The position numbers and the translations under genes are program-made. The notes beneath the pieces were generated by a model. It saw only the letters and a program-made list of their open reading frames with translations. It was not told the origin of the DNA and did no database searches. Of a stretch of 29,701 nt of DNA, positions 18,746 to 29,088 are shown piece by piece (position 1 is the stretch's first letter; each line of letters starts with the position of its first letter). The DNA is from Schoenoplectus triqueter (lineage: Eukaryota > Streptophyta > Magnoliopsida > Poales > Cyperaceae), in NCBI GenBank assembly GCA_964058805.1, contig CAXKVV010000812.1:1-29701 (forward strand). The letters are read 5' to 3'.

Positions 18746-20829
18746 CAATAAGAAATAATTTTAAATATAAGTATTCACACCAATGGAAAAATAATAACAG
18801 AACAAAAAATATAATGATAAAATACATTTTAAAGAAATAATAACTTCAAAAAAAATAAAAAATAAAAAGACATGTACACAAAAACATACTATCTAAATAA
18901 AAAATAATTTGAGCTGTATTGCTTTAAGAGGTGTACACGCTGAAAAACAAAATGCACCTAACTTTAAATTCTGCTAAAATTTTGCTCCGCTGGAGAGAGA
19001 GGGCATGGGAAAAGAGAACGTGAATCTTATAAAGCTGATTGAGAAATTTTTGGTGAGGACAAGTACGGAAGAGATTTTCTAACAAGAGAGAGAGAGATTT
19101 AGAGAGTTGGTTCATATCTCTAGATTGTTTCACAGCACGTAGCACGGGGTAATCGTTTGTAAAATTATAATTATTGGATTTTAAATTCGGATGGATACAT
19201 AAGTTTGTGGGCGTTTCGTGAGTTTACGGTACTTTACAAACAGGTACTTCACAACGTAAGGTTCTTCGATTTGAATTTAGAGAGAGACTTATTAATCATT
19301 AGAAGGTGTTGGTTTTTTAGGTTCAAATATAGTTTTGGTCCATCTGTCAACTTTTGGATTTTATTTATTTTCATGACTTATCTTTCCCTCTGTGTGTGAG
19401 AGTCTGCTGAAAACTTAGGTGTTAAAATAAATTTGTATGTTCATCTTTTTCTATGTTTTAAACAAAAAAAAATGAGAGAAATAAATAGAAAAAAATAGTG
19501 ATGAAGGTAGAGATACAGTAATTGTTTGTTCTAGTAATTAAAATATTTTTATATTTTTTTGTAATCTCTTTAATTTATAATAATTTTATTAGTTGTTTGT
19601 CTTCCGATAGAAAAAAGCTCGATCAAACCACTTTAAACTCTTTTATCTCCTCTTGTATGCTCTCGTGTGCTTGTTAAGCTCGATCTGCCCTTGATAACAT
19701 CTCTTATTTTATTATGCTTAGTTAGTTGTATGTATTAATTAGTTTTATTTCTAATTTCTCGACGTTCCCTTTGTGTGCGGAATTATCATGTTTTAGGGCT
19801 GACTTGAGATTATTTATTGGTAATTAGCACCTATGGTACTAGTGTTGTACTTATTTGTATCGGTTTGTACTAGTCTCGAACTTTTACACAATAAAAGGAA
19901 TATTAGACACTCAGATAGTCAGATGGAAGGTTTTTTTATCTGTTTCAATTCTGTTAAAATATTAGGGGACGCCTCAATTTAAAATGAAAGGATATATTTG
20001 GAAATTTAATTTTTAAAATAACCAGATGAAAGAGTAAAAACCAACAAAGGGAACGAAGAAAACAATGTTAAGTTTTTATGAAGATGTTATATATTATAGT
20101 GTTCATACGAGAAAATCGACTATTTTAAAACTTTTATGAACTAGCATATAATCCGTTCATTATACGGATCCTCTTAAATTAAAAATATTTATATTTAACA
20201 CTAATTTTATTATAATTAATGTCCCAATCAATCACAAAGATTTTTAAATTTTTAAATAAATTTAATTTATTATTTAATAAAAGATGATGTACAAAATATA
20301 ATATATTTTTTAGTAAGGTCGTACAATATGTAATTTTTTATAATAAAATTTAATAATAGTTAATATTTAATTATTTGATATGTATTTTTTTAAAATATTT
20401 ATATTTATCATTAATTTTATTATAAAAATGATATATTTTTCTTAGGCATAATTTATATATATATCAATTATAAAGTCTCTTAAATTTTTAAATAAGATTA
20501 ATTTATTATTTAATAAAAAATAATGCATAAAATATAATATTTTCTCTGAGTAAGATTGCTCAATGTATAGTTTTTTTATAATAAACTTAATAATAATTGA
20601 TATTTACTTTATTTGATATATAATTTTTTTTAGACATTCTACATATGCATTGATAAAAAAAAAAGCAAATGAAATTGAGAGAAAATAAATCTGAATTATT
20701 ATTTTTATAAAATTAATTAATTTTTTAATTATTATATATTATCTGATTACATTAATGAATATTTTTAATACATACGATGTTGATACAGTGAAAATTCTCC
20801 CTAAAATGAAATATATAAATTACACGGTG
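18746..20829. other. AT-rich intergenic DNA with tandem repeat
   Basis: No gene recognised. Open frames at 18924-19145 (-) and 19205-19399 (+) show no family features. The 3' part contains a duplicated AT-rich block, listed separately. Confidence 0.5.
20183..20636. repeat. Two diverged copies of an AT-rich block of about 236 bp
   Basis: The phrase TTAAATTTTTAAATAA followed by TTAATTTATTATTTAATAAAA starts at about 20244 and again at about 20480. The surrounding motifs (ATATTTATATTTA-CA-TAATTTTATTATA, AAAATATAATAT, TTTGATATGTA/TTTGATATATA) are shared in the same order. An ACTAGCATATAATCCGTTCA phrase just before the first copy resembles a common plant repeat motif, though this is only a recollection. 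Confidence 0.55.
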
Positions 20830-21297
20830 ACAAACGAACGCGGCCCACGCGAGTTGCTTTTCCTCAGCAGCCCCGCAGGCCGCAGCCCGTCTATTAACAT
20901 CGGATCCTACTCGACTCGACTTCTTCTTCCGATCATTCAATCAATCAATGCATCCAGCTTTGCCTTTTGAAGAATCGATCAAATCTGAAGAATCAGCAAG
21001 TCGCAACACAAACTCCATGGATGAATCCGCGTAACTCGGACGGTGATTTCTTCCGATTCAAGCATTGCTTCGCGCAGACGATGATAGCAACAATGTACTA
21101 TTGATTGTTATGATCGAAGGTACATCACAAACAATAGAATAGGGAAGCCTGAGGAAGGAGCTATTTGAAAAATTCCCATTGCCTGGTGCTTTTTTTTTTT
21201 TGCAAATGACTCACTAGGAACAAGGCACAGTTAGAAACAGAAAAATATATATATATATATATTGTGAAAGTAGCTATTGCTGAGGGGCTTACTTGCA
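20830..21297 (+). other. Probable promoter and 5' UTR of the trypsin-like gene
   Basis: A local rise in GC (about 20835-20925), in an otherwise AT-rich setting, then CT-rich leader-like sequence. Possible donor/acceptor sites around 21055-21120 could mark a 5' UTR intron. An (AT)n run of about 16 bp sits at 21246-21261. No protein-coding frame was accepted here. Confidence 0.4.
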
Positions 21298-23715
21298 ATG
21301 GGGGTGTTAGGAGACAAGGCTCCCGGGTGGTGCTTCTGCTCAGGCCGAGGTGGCCGCTCAGAGAGAGTCAAGGGCAGTATTTACGCAGCCAAGGGACCTG
21401 CCATTGCCTCCATTTGTGGTGTAACTGGAGAGGATAGTAGCAGACGGTGCGGTAGTGGGTTCTTGATACACCGGGGTCTCCTTCTGACAACACATACCAA
21501 TATACCATCCATTGCAGTTGCTGAGGCAGGTTGTGAAGTTCGGCTTGGGTTTGGGAGAGTGGCAGCTCGGCTTGTACCTCAGAGGTGATTTTTAGTAAAT
21601 TTGGATTTTCCTTCTATTTTAGGCGGTCTTTTTTTATTCTTAATTAAGTAGTAACCCTTAGGAAAGAAGGAACTCACTACCACTTGTAAAATTCTATGTT
21701 AGCCAGCTTATTTTAGAGAGAGAGAGGGAGAGTAATTTTTTGATAACAATGACAACTGAAAAATGGTTTCAGAAAATAGAAAAACAGAACCGTAGAAATG
21801 TGTGTGATTTGGATAGTCAGTCCATTGAGAAATTTGAAATATCAATAGTCTATTTACCTTCACTTGATCAATAGATTCTCAAATTGCGTTAGGTTTGCTA
21901 CATGTCATATTTAAATGGTAATAACAAATCTATGATTTGTGTTTTCTTTTATCTTGATTAATTTTGATGCTAGTTGTCATGGTTGCTTAATGCTTACCTT
22001 TGGTAGTCAATATATCCTGGCAATCACATGATTTTGCTTATTATACAAGCAAACATACTTGTACTGTGATTGAGTGAGAAACATCTTCGAACCAATTTTG
22101 CTTGGTTTGGGCTTCAAACTGAGTTACTATAATGATCAGTACAGAAATATAGCATTTATCTACATCTCCACATCAAGTCAGCAATTATTTATTATTATTT
22201 TTATAACAATGTATGAATTGAATACTAGCTTTCTATTTAGTATCGGCCAGTGTGTCATATAATACTTGCATTGGTACAGACAGGAGGCAATTGATCTTAT
22301 ATTTGATTAATTTGTCAGCTTGACACATTGACAGAAATTTTCCTTTGTATGGTTTCAGTGGCTGCTGTTTTCTATCTTGCAAAATAATATATATATCACC
22401 ATGGAAATGTACCACAACCTCAATTTAATTGCAGGAACATAAATTAGCCCTACTAATTCTCTCTTTTATTATATATAGATTCTTTATCACAAGCTCAATC
22501 CTGGACTTAACAATAGTCGGCCTCGACCCAGCTGACTCTGACACAACACCACAATACATCAAAACCGGCTTCACCACAACCATTGACCTCGGTAACACGA
22601 CGTATCTCCTGGGCCACACCAAGCCTAGGAATGATCTTACTATCGATGAGGGAAAAGTTGTAATTTCCACTGACAATCTGATAAAGCTCTCAACAGATGG
22701 TGTCTCCTTCTGTGCTGGCTCAGCTGGTTTCGACATGCATGGAAACCTGGCCTTCATGCTATGTGACCCCATGAAGCTTGCTACCTCTCCCATGTGCCGT
22801 TCCAGTAACAGTACTGGTGTAGGTTCATGTGCCTATTCTATCTCTAGAAAGGATCTTCCCATGCAGTTTGGCATCCCTGTACCTGTTATTCTTGATTGGT
22901 TGCGCCAGCACTGGAAAGGGACTTTGGATGATGTTAGCAATCCAAAGCTGACCCCACCCCTTAGGTTGGTTTCCACTGAAGAGGTCCAGGGTACTGGACC
23001 AAAACATGAAAGTGGAGAGTCTAGTTCATCCAATCCTAGGGTTCAGCTACTGGATATAAACTTCCCTCCTCGGTCTGCACCAGCACTGGCGCCAGCTGCA
23101 CCTACATCAATTTTTCTCCCTCTTCCCCTCAAGCATATGCTATCTGAAGGAAGCAATAATAACTTCTTTAAGAATGATGATACTTTAAGCGTGAGTGTGG
23201 GCTTAGGTCCCGGTATGAGTCCATCTAGGGTTAGAAACGTACCAAGCCCTAGCAGAAGTGAGGTGGACTCAAACCAAGAGGTCAATTCTTCTCCAGTTAT
23301 GTCAGATCTAGCTCATGAGAGATACTATGATGATGGGTTTAATACTGATGATGATGAGACTATGTACTCAGCTGAGACGATGGAGAGCAGAAACATACCA
23401 AGCCCTAAAAAAGCTCCTTACAATTCTAGGGTCAGTGTTGGGAGGAGTCAAAGTTGCGTAAATGGTACCAGATGGAGCTCACCTGGCAGTTCTGCACCGG
23501 TTAACAGTAGTAGCAATATTCGTAGAGGTATGTTGACAAAACAAACTAGCTTGGTATCTGTAAGGCGAACAAATTCACAAACTGGTACGCAGAGAAGCCA
23601 TGATTTTCTTAGCCCAACTGTTGCATCTGCCATGAAAAAAAGAAATTCGGTTGAAGAACAAAAACCTGCCAGGGGAAGACAAGTTGGAAATCAGGGCCCC
23701 TCTCGGTGGTTGTGA
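21298..23715 (+). CDS. Plant trypsin-like peptidase-domain protein
   Basis: Two exons: 21298-21584 and 22479-23715, joined AG|GTGATT...TATATAG|A in phase, giving 507 aa. The start is the first ATG in frame (21298). The upstream extension in the same frame lacks an ATG. Residues about 24-190 look like a trypsin/DegP-type fold: GSGFLIHRGLLLTTH with candidate His66, SILDLTIVGLD with candidate Asp105, and FCAGSAGFD with candidate Ser177 in place of the usual GNSGGP. This arrangement and the phrases YLLGHT, KVVISTDNLIKLSTDGV, KLATSPM, DLPMQFGIPVP and QLLDINFPPR match an uncharacterised, land-plant-wide family. Residues from about 210 on are Ser/Pro/Arg-rich and probably disordered, with a conserved-looking basic end (MKKRNS...). 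There is no signal peptide or membrane segment. Whether it cuts proteins is not established from sequence. A polyadenylation-like AATAAA occurs at about 24113. Confidence 0.88.
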
Positions 23716-24706
23716 TACGAGTGATTTTACTATAGTTGTATGAAACATTATATACACCACTGTGGCTTACATTTGTTTTTTTTTGTTTTTACTTAATATT
23801 TTTCCAGTTTTTAGGAAGACTTGTAGATGACCATTTGTTGCATTGGAAGAGAGTTTAGGATATTTTAGTAACTTTGTGGTTGTTTCTTTGAGCCTTTTTG
23901 TATGGATGAGTATAGTGGAGCATTTATATTGCCGTACGGTTAACATAGTCACCGTCTTTCAGTACATTGTCATTGTGCAAACTTTTTGAACGATGTTGTG
24001 TTATTCTTCTACTTAGTTCCCTCATTTTGTATGGTTTTTAATTTACAATAGTCTTTACTTTTTCCTGTGTTCTAATAATTGCACTGTTGTTGTACCGATT
24101 TTTTTGTTATTTAATAAAAGTTAATTGATAGAAAGAATAATACTATTTTCGAGATGCAAGAAAAACGGGTCTCTGAATTCAGCTCCATGTGGATATTTTC
24201 GGGAGGAAAAAAACAAACAAATAAAAGCAAAACCAGGAACAATGAATTCACTCGCGAAGATCCCCTGCTATGATATTTTATTTGTGTTATCACTTTCTAA
24301 TTCAGAGTTATCTGCGCGCCAAAAACTGAAATGGTAATAAATTAAAGTATTATTTTTTGTACTATATACCGTCACATTTGATAGGAGCAAAGATTCGCAA
24401 GTTATTCGTGAATAATCCGTTTTTCATTCATATCCGGACATTTATAGATAATTCGTTATTTTAATATATAACACTTTTTTTTATCAAAAGACGTTTTATT
24501 CACGAATTATTCCGCAAAAAAATATATTATATATTATTTTATATGGAATTTTATTGTTTTTAATATATTTTTAATATTTTATCATTATAATATATATTTT
24601 ATTTATATTATATGAAATAAATTATTCCCAAATTATACCCATATTATACCCGATCATAGAATTTTTGACCTCGCCGAACGTTTCTCGAATTATGAACTTG
24701 TTACAA
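23716..24706. other. 3' UTR and AT-rich intergenic DNA up to the hAT insertion
   Basis: T-rich 3' UTR of the trypsin-like gene up to about 24120 (TTTAATAAAAG). From about 24380 an AT-rich, partly repetitive stretch (TTCGTGAATAATCCG, TTCACGAATTATTCCG) resembles a degenerate dispersed plant repeat, into which the hAT element has inserted. No gene seen. Confidence 0.45.
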
Positions 24707-24714
24707 TGGATAGG
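24707..24714. repeat. Left 8-bp target duplication of the hAT element (TGGATAGG)
   Basis: Identical to 27082-27089. Eight bp is the hallmark duplication length of hAT transposases. Confidence 0.93.
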
Positions 24715-25301
24715 CAGGGGCGGAGCTACAGCCTAGCAGGGGTAGGCAGCTGCCCCCCTGGGCGTGAAAAAAAAGTTAATCACCCCACAACTGAGTTAAT
24801 TTGATTATAATTTTTCTGTTTTATAATTGTTCTGTTACATTTTTCTTTGGTCCAATTCGCTGCTCCTTTGCCAGGCGATATCAAGCACCAAGACATCAAG
24901 TACTACTGTACTAGCTTATGCTTTGAATTATTCCTCAATAGACAATAAAATTCAAATTTGAGAGCTTCTAAATAGTTCAGGCAACCTCAATGTTTATTAG
25001 GTGCGCAAAAAATTTAGAATTTTCCTCTCATTTTTTGCTCTGATAAATTTGCGAATATTTGATGATTTTTTTATTTTCTTTTTTTTTTTGCATTTGTTGC
25101 ATAGTATACTAGAAATTGAATTTTAGAAAGGCAACTAGGTGAGGTGCTTTCATGCTTGATAACCATAAAAATGTTGTATGCATCACAGGTGTTTGATTTT
25201 ATGTCTATAAGAAATTATTATTTTATTTTATTTTTTTCAAGCAACACCTAACTTTATTTAATTTGCAGTTGCAGACATGAGCTTATGAGCACCCATAAGA
25301 C

Positions 25302-26758
25302 ATGGAGTGTTACTTTAAGAAAGCACCTAATGTAACAATTAATCATTCTTCTTCTTTACAACAAAATCAAAAGCCAAATCAAAGAGAGCCTAGTTCAAGT
25401 CTGAAGCGTTCTCATGAGGTTGCTAATGTTAATATAATCTATACAAGTGAACACGATCCTCCGTCTGACCCTGGACTAAGACCGCCTTTATCTCAATACA
25501 AACCAAATGAGCAAGATCAGGTACGCAAATTTTATCTAGCAAAAGGTCCATGCCAACCGAAAAATCATAAGTTTCCTCAAAGAGATTTTTCTAGTGGCAA
25601 GAGGAGGTTTAACAAAGACTGGTTTGATCAGTACAACTCTTGGCTAGAATATAGCATTGAAAAAGATGCAGCATTTTGTCTCTTTTGCTATCTATTTAGG
25701 CCACAATATCTTAGCTCCGATGGAGGTAGCAACTTTGTAAATGATGGTTTTAGATGTTGGAAATATAAGAAAGGGTTTGAAGATCATGTAGGTGATTGTA
25801 ATAAGTCGTTGGAGTTCTCATTATAGGTCTCTAAATAGTTTGATCACTCTATTTTCTGCAATAATAAATGTAATTGAGGAAGTAGATGAGAATGGATTGT
25901 TTTCATAACAAAAAGGGGATGCTACTGGGTTATTAGATTCTTTTACAATCGTTTGATTTTGTATTTAACTATCATCTCATGAGGAATGTACTAAGCATTA
26001 CTTATGATTTGTCACAAGCTTTGCAACGAAAAGATCAAGATATTGTGAATGTTATGTGTTTGGTAAAGATAGCTAAAGCTCGATTGCAGAAAATGAGAGA
26101 GAGTGGATGGGAATCATTATTTCAAGAGGTGTGTTTATTTTGTGAAAAACATGATATTGATGTTCTAAAGATGGAGGATACATGGGTACCTCGTAGTAAG
26201 TCAAAGCGTCGAGCATTGAAGGTAACAAATTTATATTATTATCGTGTTGACATGTTTTATACAGTTATTGATACACAATTACAAGAACTTAATAGCCAGT
26301 TCACAGAGACTACTACAGAACTTCTCATTTGTGTGGCATACTTAAACCCACATAATTCCTTCTCATCATTCAACAAGGAGAAGCTAATTCAACTAGCTCA
26401 ATATTATCTCTCTGATTTCAATAGGTGGGAGCTTGCTGTGCTAGAAAGTCAATTGGAGAATTACTACATGGATTTGCAAAGTGATGGAGAATTTTTTGAG
26501 TTGAACGGTTTAGTTGCTCTTTCTCAATAAATGGTTGAAAATAATAAACACACCGTTTATGCCTTGGTTTACAAGCTAATTAAATTGGCATTGATTTTGC
26601 CGGTGGCCACTGCTAGTATTGAAAGGGTATTTTCAGCTATGAATGTGATGAAAAATCGCTTAAGAAATAAAATAGGAGATCAATGGATGAATGATTGTTT
26701 AATAACTTACATTGAGAAAGACTTATTTGATTGTGTTGATAACGAAAGAATTATATAG
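25302..26758 (+). pseudogene. hAT transposase (TTF-type zinc finger / hAT dimerisation), broken
   Basis: N-terminal part 25302-25826: TTF-type zinc-finger region with DPGLRPPLSQY, FYLAKGPCQP, RRFNKDWFDQY, WLEYSIEKDAAFCLFCYLF and GFRCWK, as in plant zinc-finger MYM-type-1-like hAT transposases. It ends at a premature TAG. A short bridge (about 25845-25978) keeps a GDATGLLDS phrase but contains stops. C-terminal part 25979-26758: LSQALQRKDQDIVNVM, then the dimerisation region LALILPVATASIERVFSAM and KNRLRN. The frame at 26528 is cut by one TAA after LSQ. Relatives read LSQKMV, so a single A-to-T change of AAA would explain it. The DUF4371/RNase-H-like centre is mostly missing, so the product cannot be catalytic. 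Confidence 0.9.
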
Positions 26759-27037
26759 CGGTTTCAAAATATGAAGACCCGTAGAGGAAGACTTGCTCCC
26801 TTGACTACTTAGTATCTTCATTTCTATAGATATTTTGTGCATATTTTTGACTTTATTATATGTGTATTTTGATTTGAGCATAATGAACTCGTTGAAATAG
26901 TTAAAAATATTTTGTTGTACTTTTTTTAGCAATATTATAGTGCTTAGTGCTGTATATTGAAGTTAACATAATTATAATCGAATTACATATATGATTAAAA
27001 TAGAAATCTGTGTTAAAATTTTTGTTATGCTTTTCTG

Positions 27038-27056
27038 CCCCCCCCCCCCCCCCCCC
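27038..27056. repeat. 19-bp poly(C) tract inside the right end of the hAT element
   Basis: Nineteen consecutive C residues, about 25 bp from the right terminus. The left end has a shorter C6 run (TGCCCCCCTGG) in a similar position, hinting that C-rich subterminal sequence belongs to the family and has expanded here. Confidence 0.9.
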
Positions 27057-27081
27057 GTTGAATTTTCTGGCTCCGTCCCTG

Positions 27082-27089
27082 TGGATAGG
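27082..27089. repeat. Right 8-bp target duplication of the hAT element (TGGATAGG)
   Basis: Exact copy of 24707-24714. Confidence 0.93.
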
Positions 27090-27129
27090 AGTGTAAATGA
27101 GGGCCCCTATTATTCACACCCCTCGCCTA

Positions 27130-27615
27130 GGGTGTGAAAATAAATCGAATTAATTGGTTTTAAATCAAATCATTAAATTTTGGACTATCTGGATTGGTTT
27201 TTCGGTTTAAAATTTTCGGTTCAATTGAAAATTTTAGCTAATTTGGTTTTTATTTTTTGGTTCGGTTTTAAAATTTATAAATCAGATAAACCAAATAAAC
27301 TGAATAGTCCAAATTTTATCAAATATTTTTATTTTATTTCATATAAATAAGGATTATATTAAAGACAATTTGAATATATTTATTTTCTATAAGTTTTATT
27401 TAGTTATTTCTTCTATCTTTTAAACTATTTATTTTTTCTATCATTTTTTATAATTTTTATTATTTTTATTTCTCTTTAAATAATATAATTTTGTTTTTCG
27501 GTCTATTCGGTTGGTATTTTTAGAAATTTGGTTCAGTTCATAATTTGACAAATCAAAAAAACTTTGAATGCATATAATTATTTCGGTTTGAACCGAACCG
27601 ACCATTTGCACACCC
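27130..27615. mobile_element. Short TIR element with GGGTGTG ends and GGTTCGGTTT subterminal motifs
   Basis: The left end GGGTGTGAAAAT and the reverse complement of the right end GGGTGTGCAAAT match. Inside each end are words of the TTCGGTTT/AACCGAACCGA type, in opposite orientation. This 486-bp arrangement resembles non-autonomous hAT-type elements common in plants. No coding capacity. The flanks do not show a clean target duplication, so it is probably old or its borders are slightly off. Confidence 0.55.
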
Positions 27616-27779
27616 GGCCTTCACCCCGCACTTACGAATTCATATTCTTTATAGTCATGTAAATTTTACAGTTGTCTGAATTTAAATAGTAAATGATCCA
27701 TCTGAATCTAAATATTATCCATAATATTTTTTATCGTAATATTGTTAACGTTTGAGAGACCGCTAATTGTAAAATTTAG

Positions 27780-28640
27780 GGTCCGTTTGGCAAATCAAGG
27801 AATAGCTTTGGAAGACTAGTAATTTTGGAAGAGTGATAGAATAGTATTTTTTTTTGAAGAGTGGTATTCTTGATTATTCGGAATAGTGAAAATATCGTTT
27901 GGCAGTTGTTACTCAAAATAGTTAAAATATGAATAATTATGATACTAATAATGATGATGATAATAATAATAATAAAGTAATAAAAAATAATCATAATAAA
28001 TAATAATATTATAATAGTAATATAATAAACATATAAATATAAGTAATATAATAATAATAAATTATAATTACAATCATAATTATAATAATATAATAATAAT
28101 AAGTAATCATAATTTTAATGATATAATCATAATCATAATCATGATAATAATAATTATAGTCATAATCATAATAATATAATCATAATCATAATCATAATAA
28201 TAAAATAATAAAAATATAATCATAATCATAAAAATAATTATAAATAATTATAATTATAATAAAATAATAATAAATTAATCATAACTATAATCAATATATA
28301 ATAATATAATACAACATAATAAAATAATAATAAAGTAATAAAAAATAATCATAATAAATAATAATATTATAATAATAATATAATAAAAATATAAACATAA
28401 TCATAATATAGTAATATAATAATAAAAAAATATAATTACAATCATAATTATAATAATATAATAATAATAAGTAATCATAATTTTAATAATATAATAATCA
28501 TAATCATCATAATATAATAATATAATAATAAATAATTTTGATAATAATAATATAATAATAAAATAATTATATTTATATTCATAATATAATAATATAATAT
28601 TAAAATTATATTTATAATAATAATAAATAATATAATAACA
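27780..28640. mobile_element. Second, 3'-truncated copy of the AT-rich Harbinger-like element
   Basis: Starts GGGTCCGTTTGGCAAATCAA after TTA and runs parallel to 10352 onward. Shared phrases include ATTTTGGAAGA-TGATAGAATAG, AGTGGTATT and AAAATAGTTAAAATATGAATAATTATGATACTAA, before entering the same kind of TAA/ATC tract. No matching right terminus (hairpin plus CAAAC-ACCC) is found before about 28650, so the right end is lost. Confidence 0.7.
27962..28510. repeat. Internal duplication of a block of about 180 bp in the AT-rich tract
   Basis: The run beginning AATAATAAAGTAATAAAAAA at about 27968 recurs at about 28327. The following order (TAATATTATAATA, ATATAAA, ATTACAATCATAATTATAA, AAGTAATCATAATTTTAAT) is kept, giving a period near 360 bp. 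Confidence 0.7.
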
Positions 28641-28911
28641 ATAATGATTGAACACGCATCCTCAAAAGAGAATTTTTTGTGAAGAGTTTTAAAGGTTAAT
28701 CACAACGGCTGTGAGCAAATCTAAATACGTATTTTAATATACAGAAGATTTATTATTATTAAATCTGACCGTTAATCTCAGATTGAATGGATCAGATAAA
28801 AATCACTCCAGTAGGAGAGCTTTTTGCTCTCCAGTTTCCTCCAGAATGCAATTTGGTGTTCGATAGCTTTCTGGTCACGTGCCAGACTTCTCATCTCAAG
28901 AAAAAGTCGAG
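28641..28911. promoter_or_regulatory. Presumed promoter and 5' UTR of the small membrane protein gene
   Basis: Position only: it lies between the truncated element and the ATG at 28912. A short inverted repeat GGAGAGC-TTTTT-GCTCTCC lies at 28813-28831. No clear TATA box was identified. Confidence 0.35.
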
Positions 28912-29088
28912 ATGGAGAACCTTCGGCAGCGACGCGGCGGTGGGCGAGGCGGTTCCGTCAACCGAGTTCACGGAGAATCAGTGATCAGCAAGGCGGTCAA
29001 CTCGGTGTTCGCGTTTGTGCGCCTGGCGGAGTTCGAGATCCTCTTCGTTCTCTTCTTCCTCATCGCCTTTCTCATTTTCAAGGATCTG
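28912..29088 (+). CDS. Small conserved plant membrane protein, first exon (gene continues past window)
   Basis: 59 codons from ATG at 28912 to the donor CTG|GTTTGT. Residues 1-20 are basic and Gly/Arg-rich (MENLRQRRGGGRGG). Residues 22-40 (ESVISKAVNSVFAFVRLAE) are likely amphipathic. Residues about 41-57 form one hydrophobic membrane segment (ILFVLFFLIAFLIF) ending KDL. This pattern (AEFEILFVLFF...FKDL) is familiar from a short, uncharacterised plant protein of about 80 residues. From memory, its second exon starts near TSRPEYN, and no such sequence appears before 29701. The exon ends in phase 0. Function unknown. Longer overlapping frames at 28787 and 28824 read through the same DNA in other phases and are not credible. 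Confidence 0.75.

Larger units (their letters stand above)
24715..27081 (+). mobile_element. hAT-superfamily DNA transposon, internally deleted
   Basis: The element runs from CAGGGGCGGAGC to ...CTGGCTCCGTCCCTG. The reverse complement of the right end is CAGGGACGGAGCCAG, giving short imperfect terminal inverted repeats. It is flanked by the perfect 8-bp duplication TGGATAGG. At 2367 bp it encodes two parts of a TTF-zinc-finger hAT transposase but lacks the middle. It therefore could move only with a transposase supplied elsewhere. The undamaged duplication and recognisable coding parts suggest a fairly recent insertion. A run of 19 C residues lies just inside the right end, and a C-rich stretch also lies just inside the left end. 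Confidence 0.93.

Noticed and set aside
21277..21297. Seven-codon N-terminal extension of the trypsin-like protein
   Set aside because: It would need a TTG start. The first ATG in frame is at 21298.
22425..22793. 122-codon minus-strand open frame
   Set aside because: It is antisense to exon 2 of the trypsin-like gene, with no family features.
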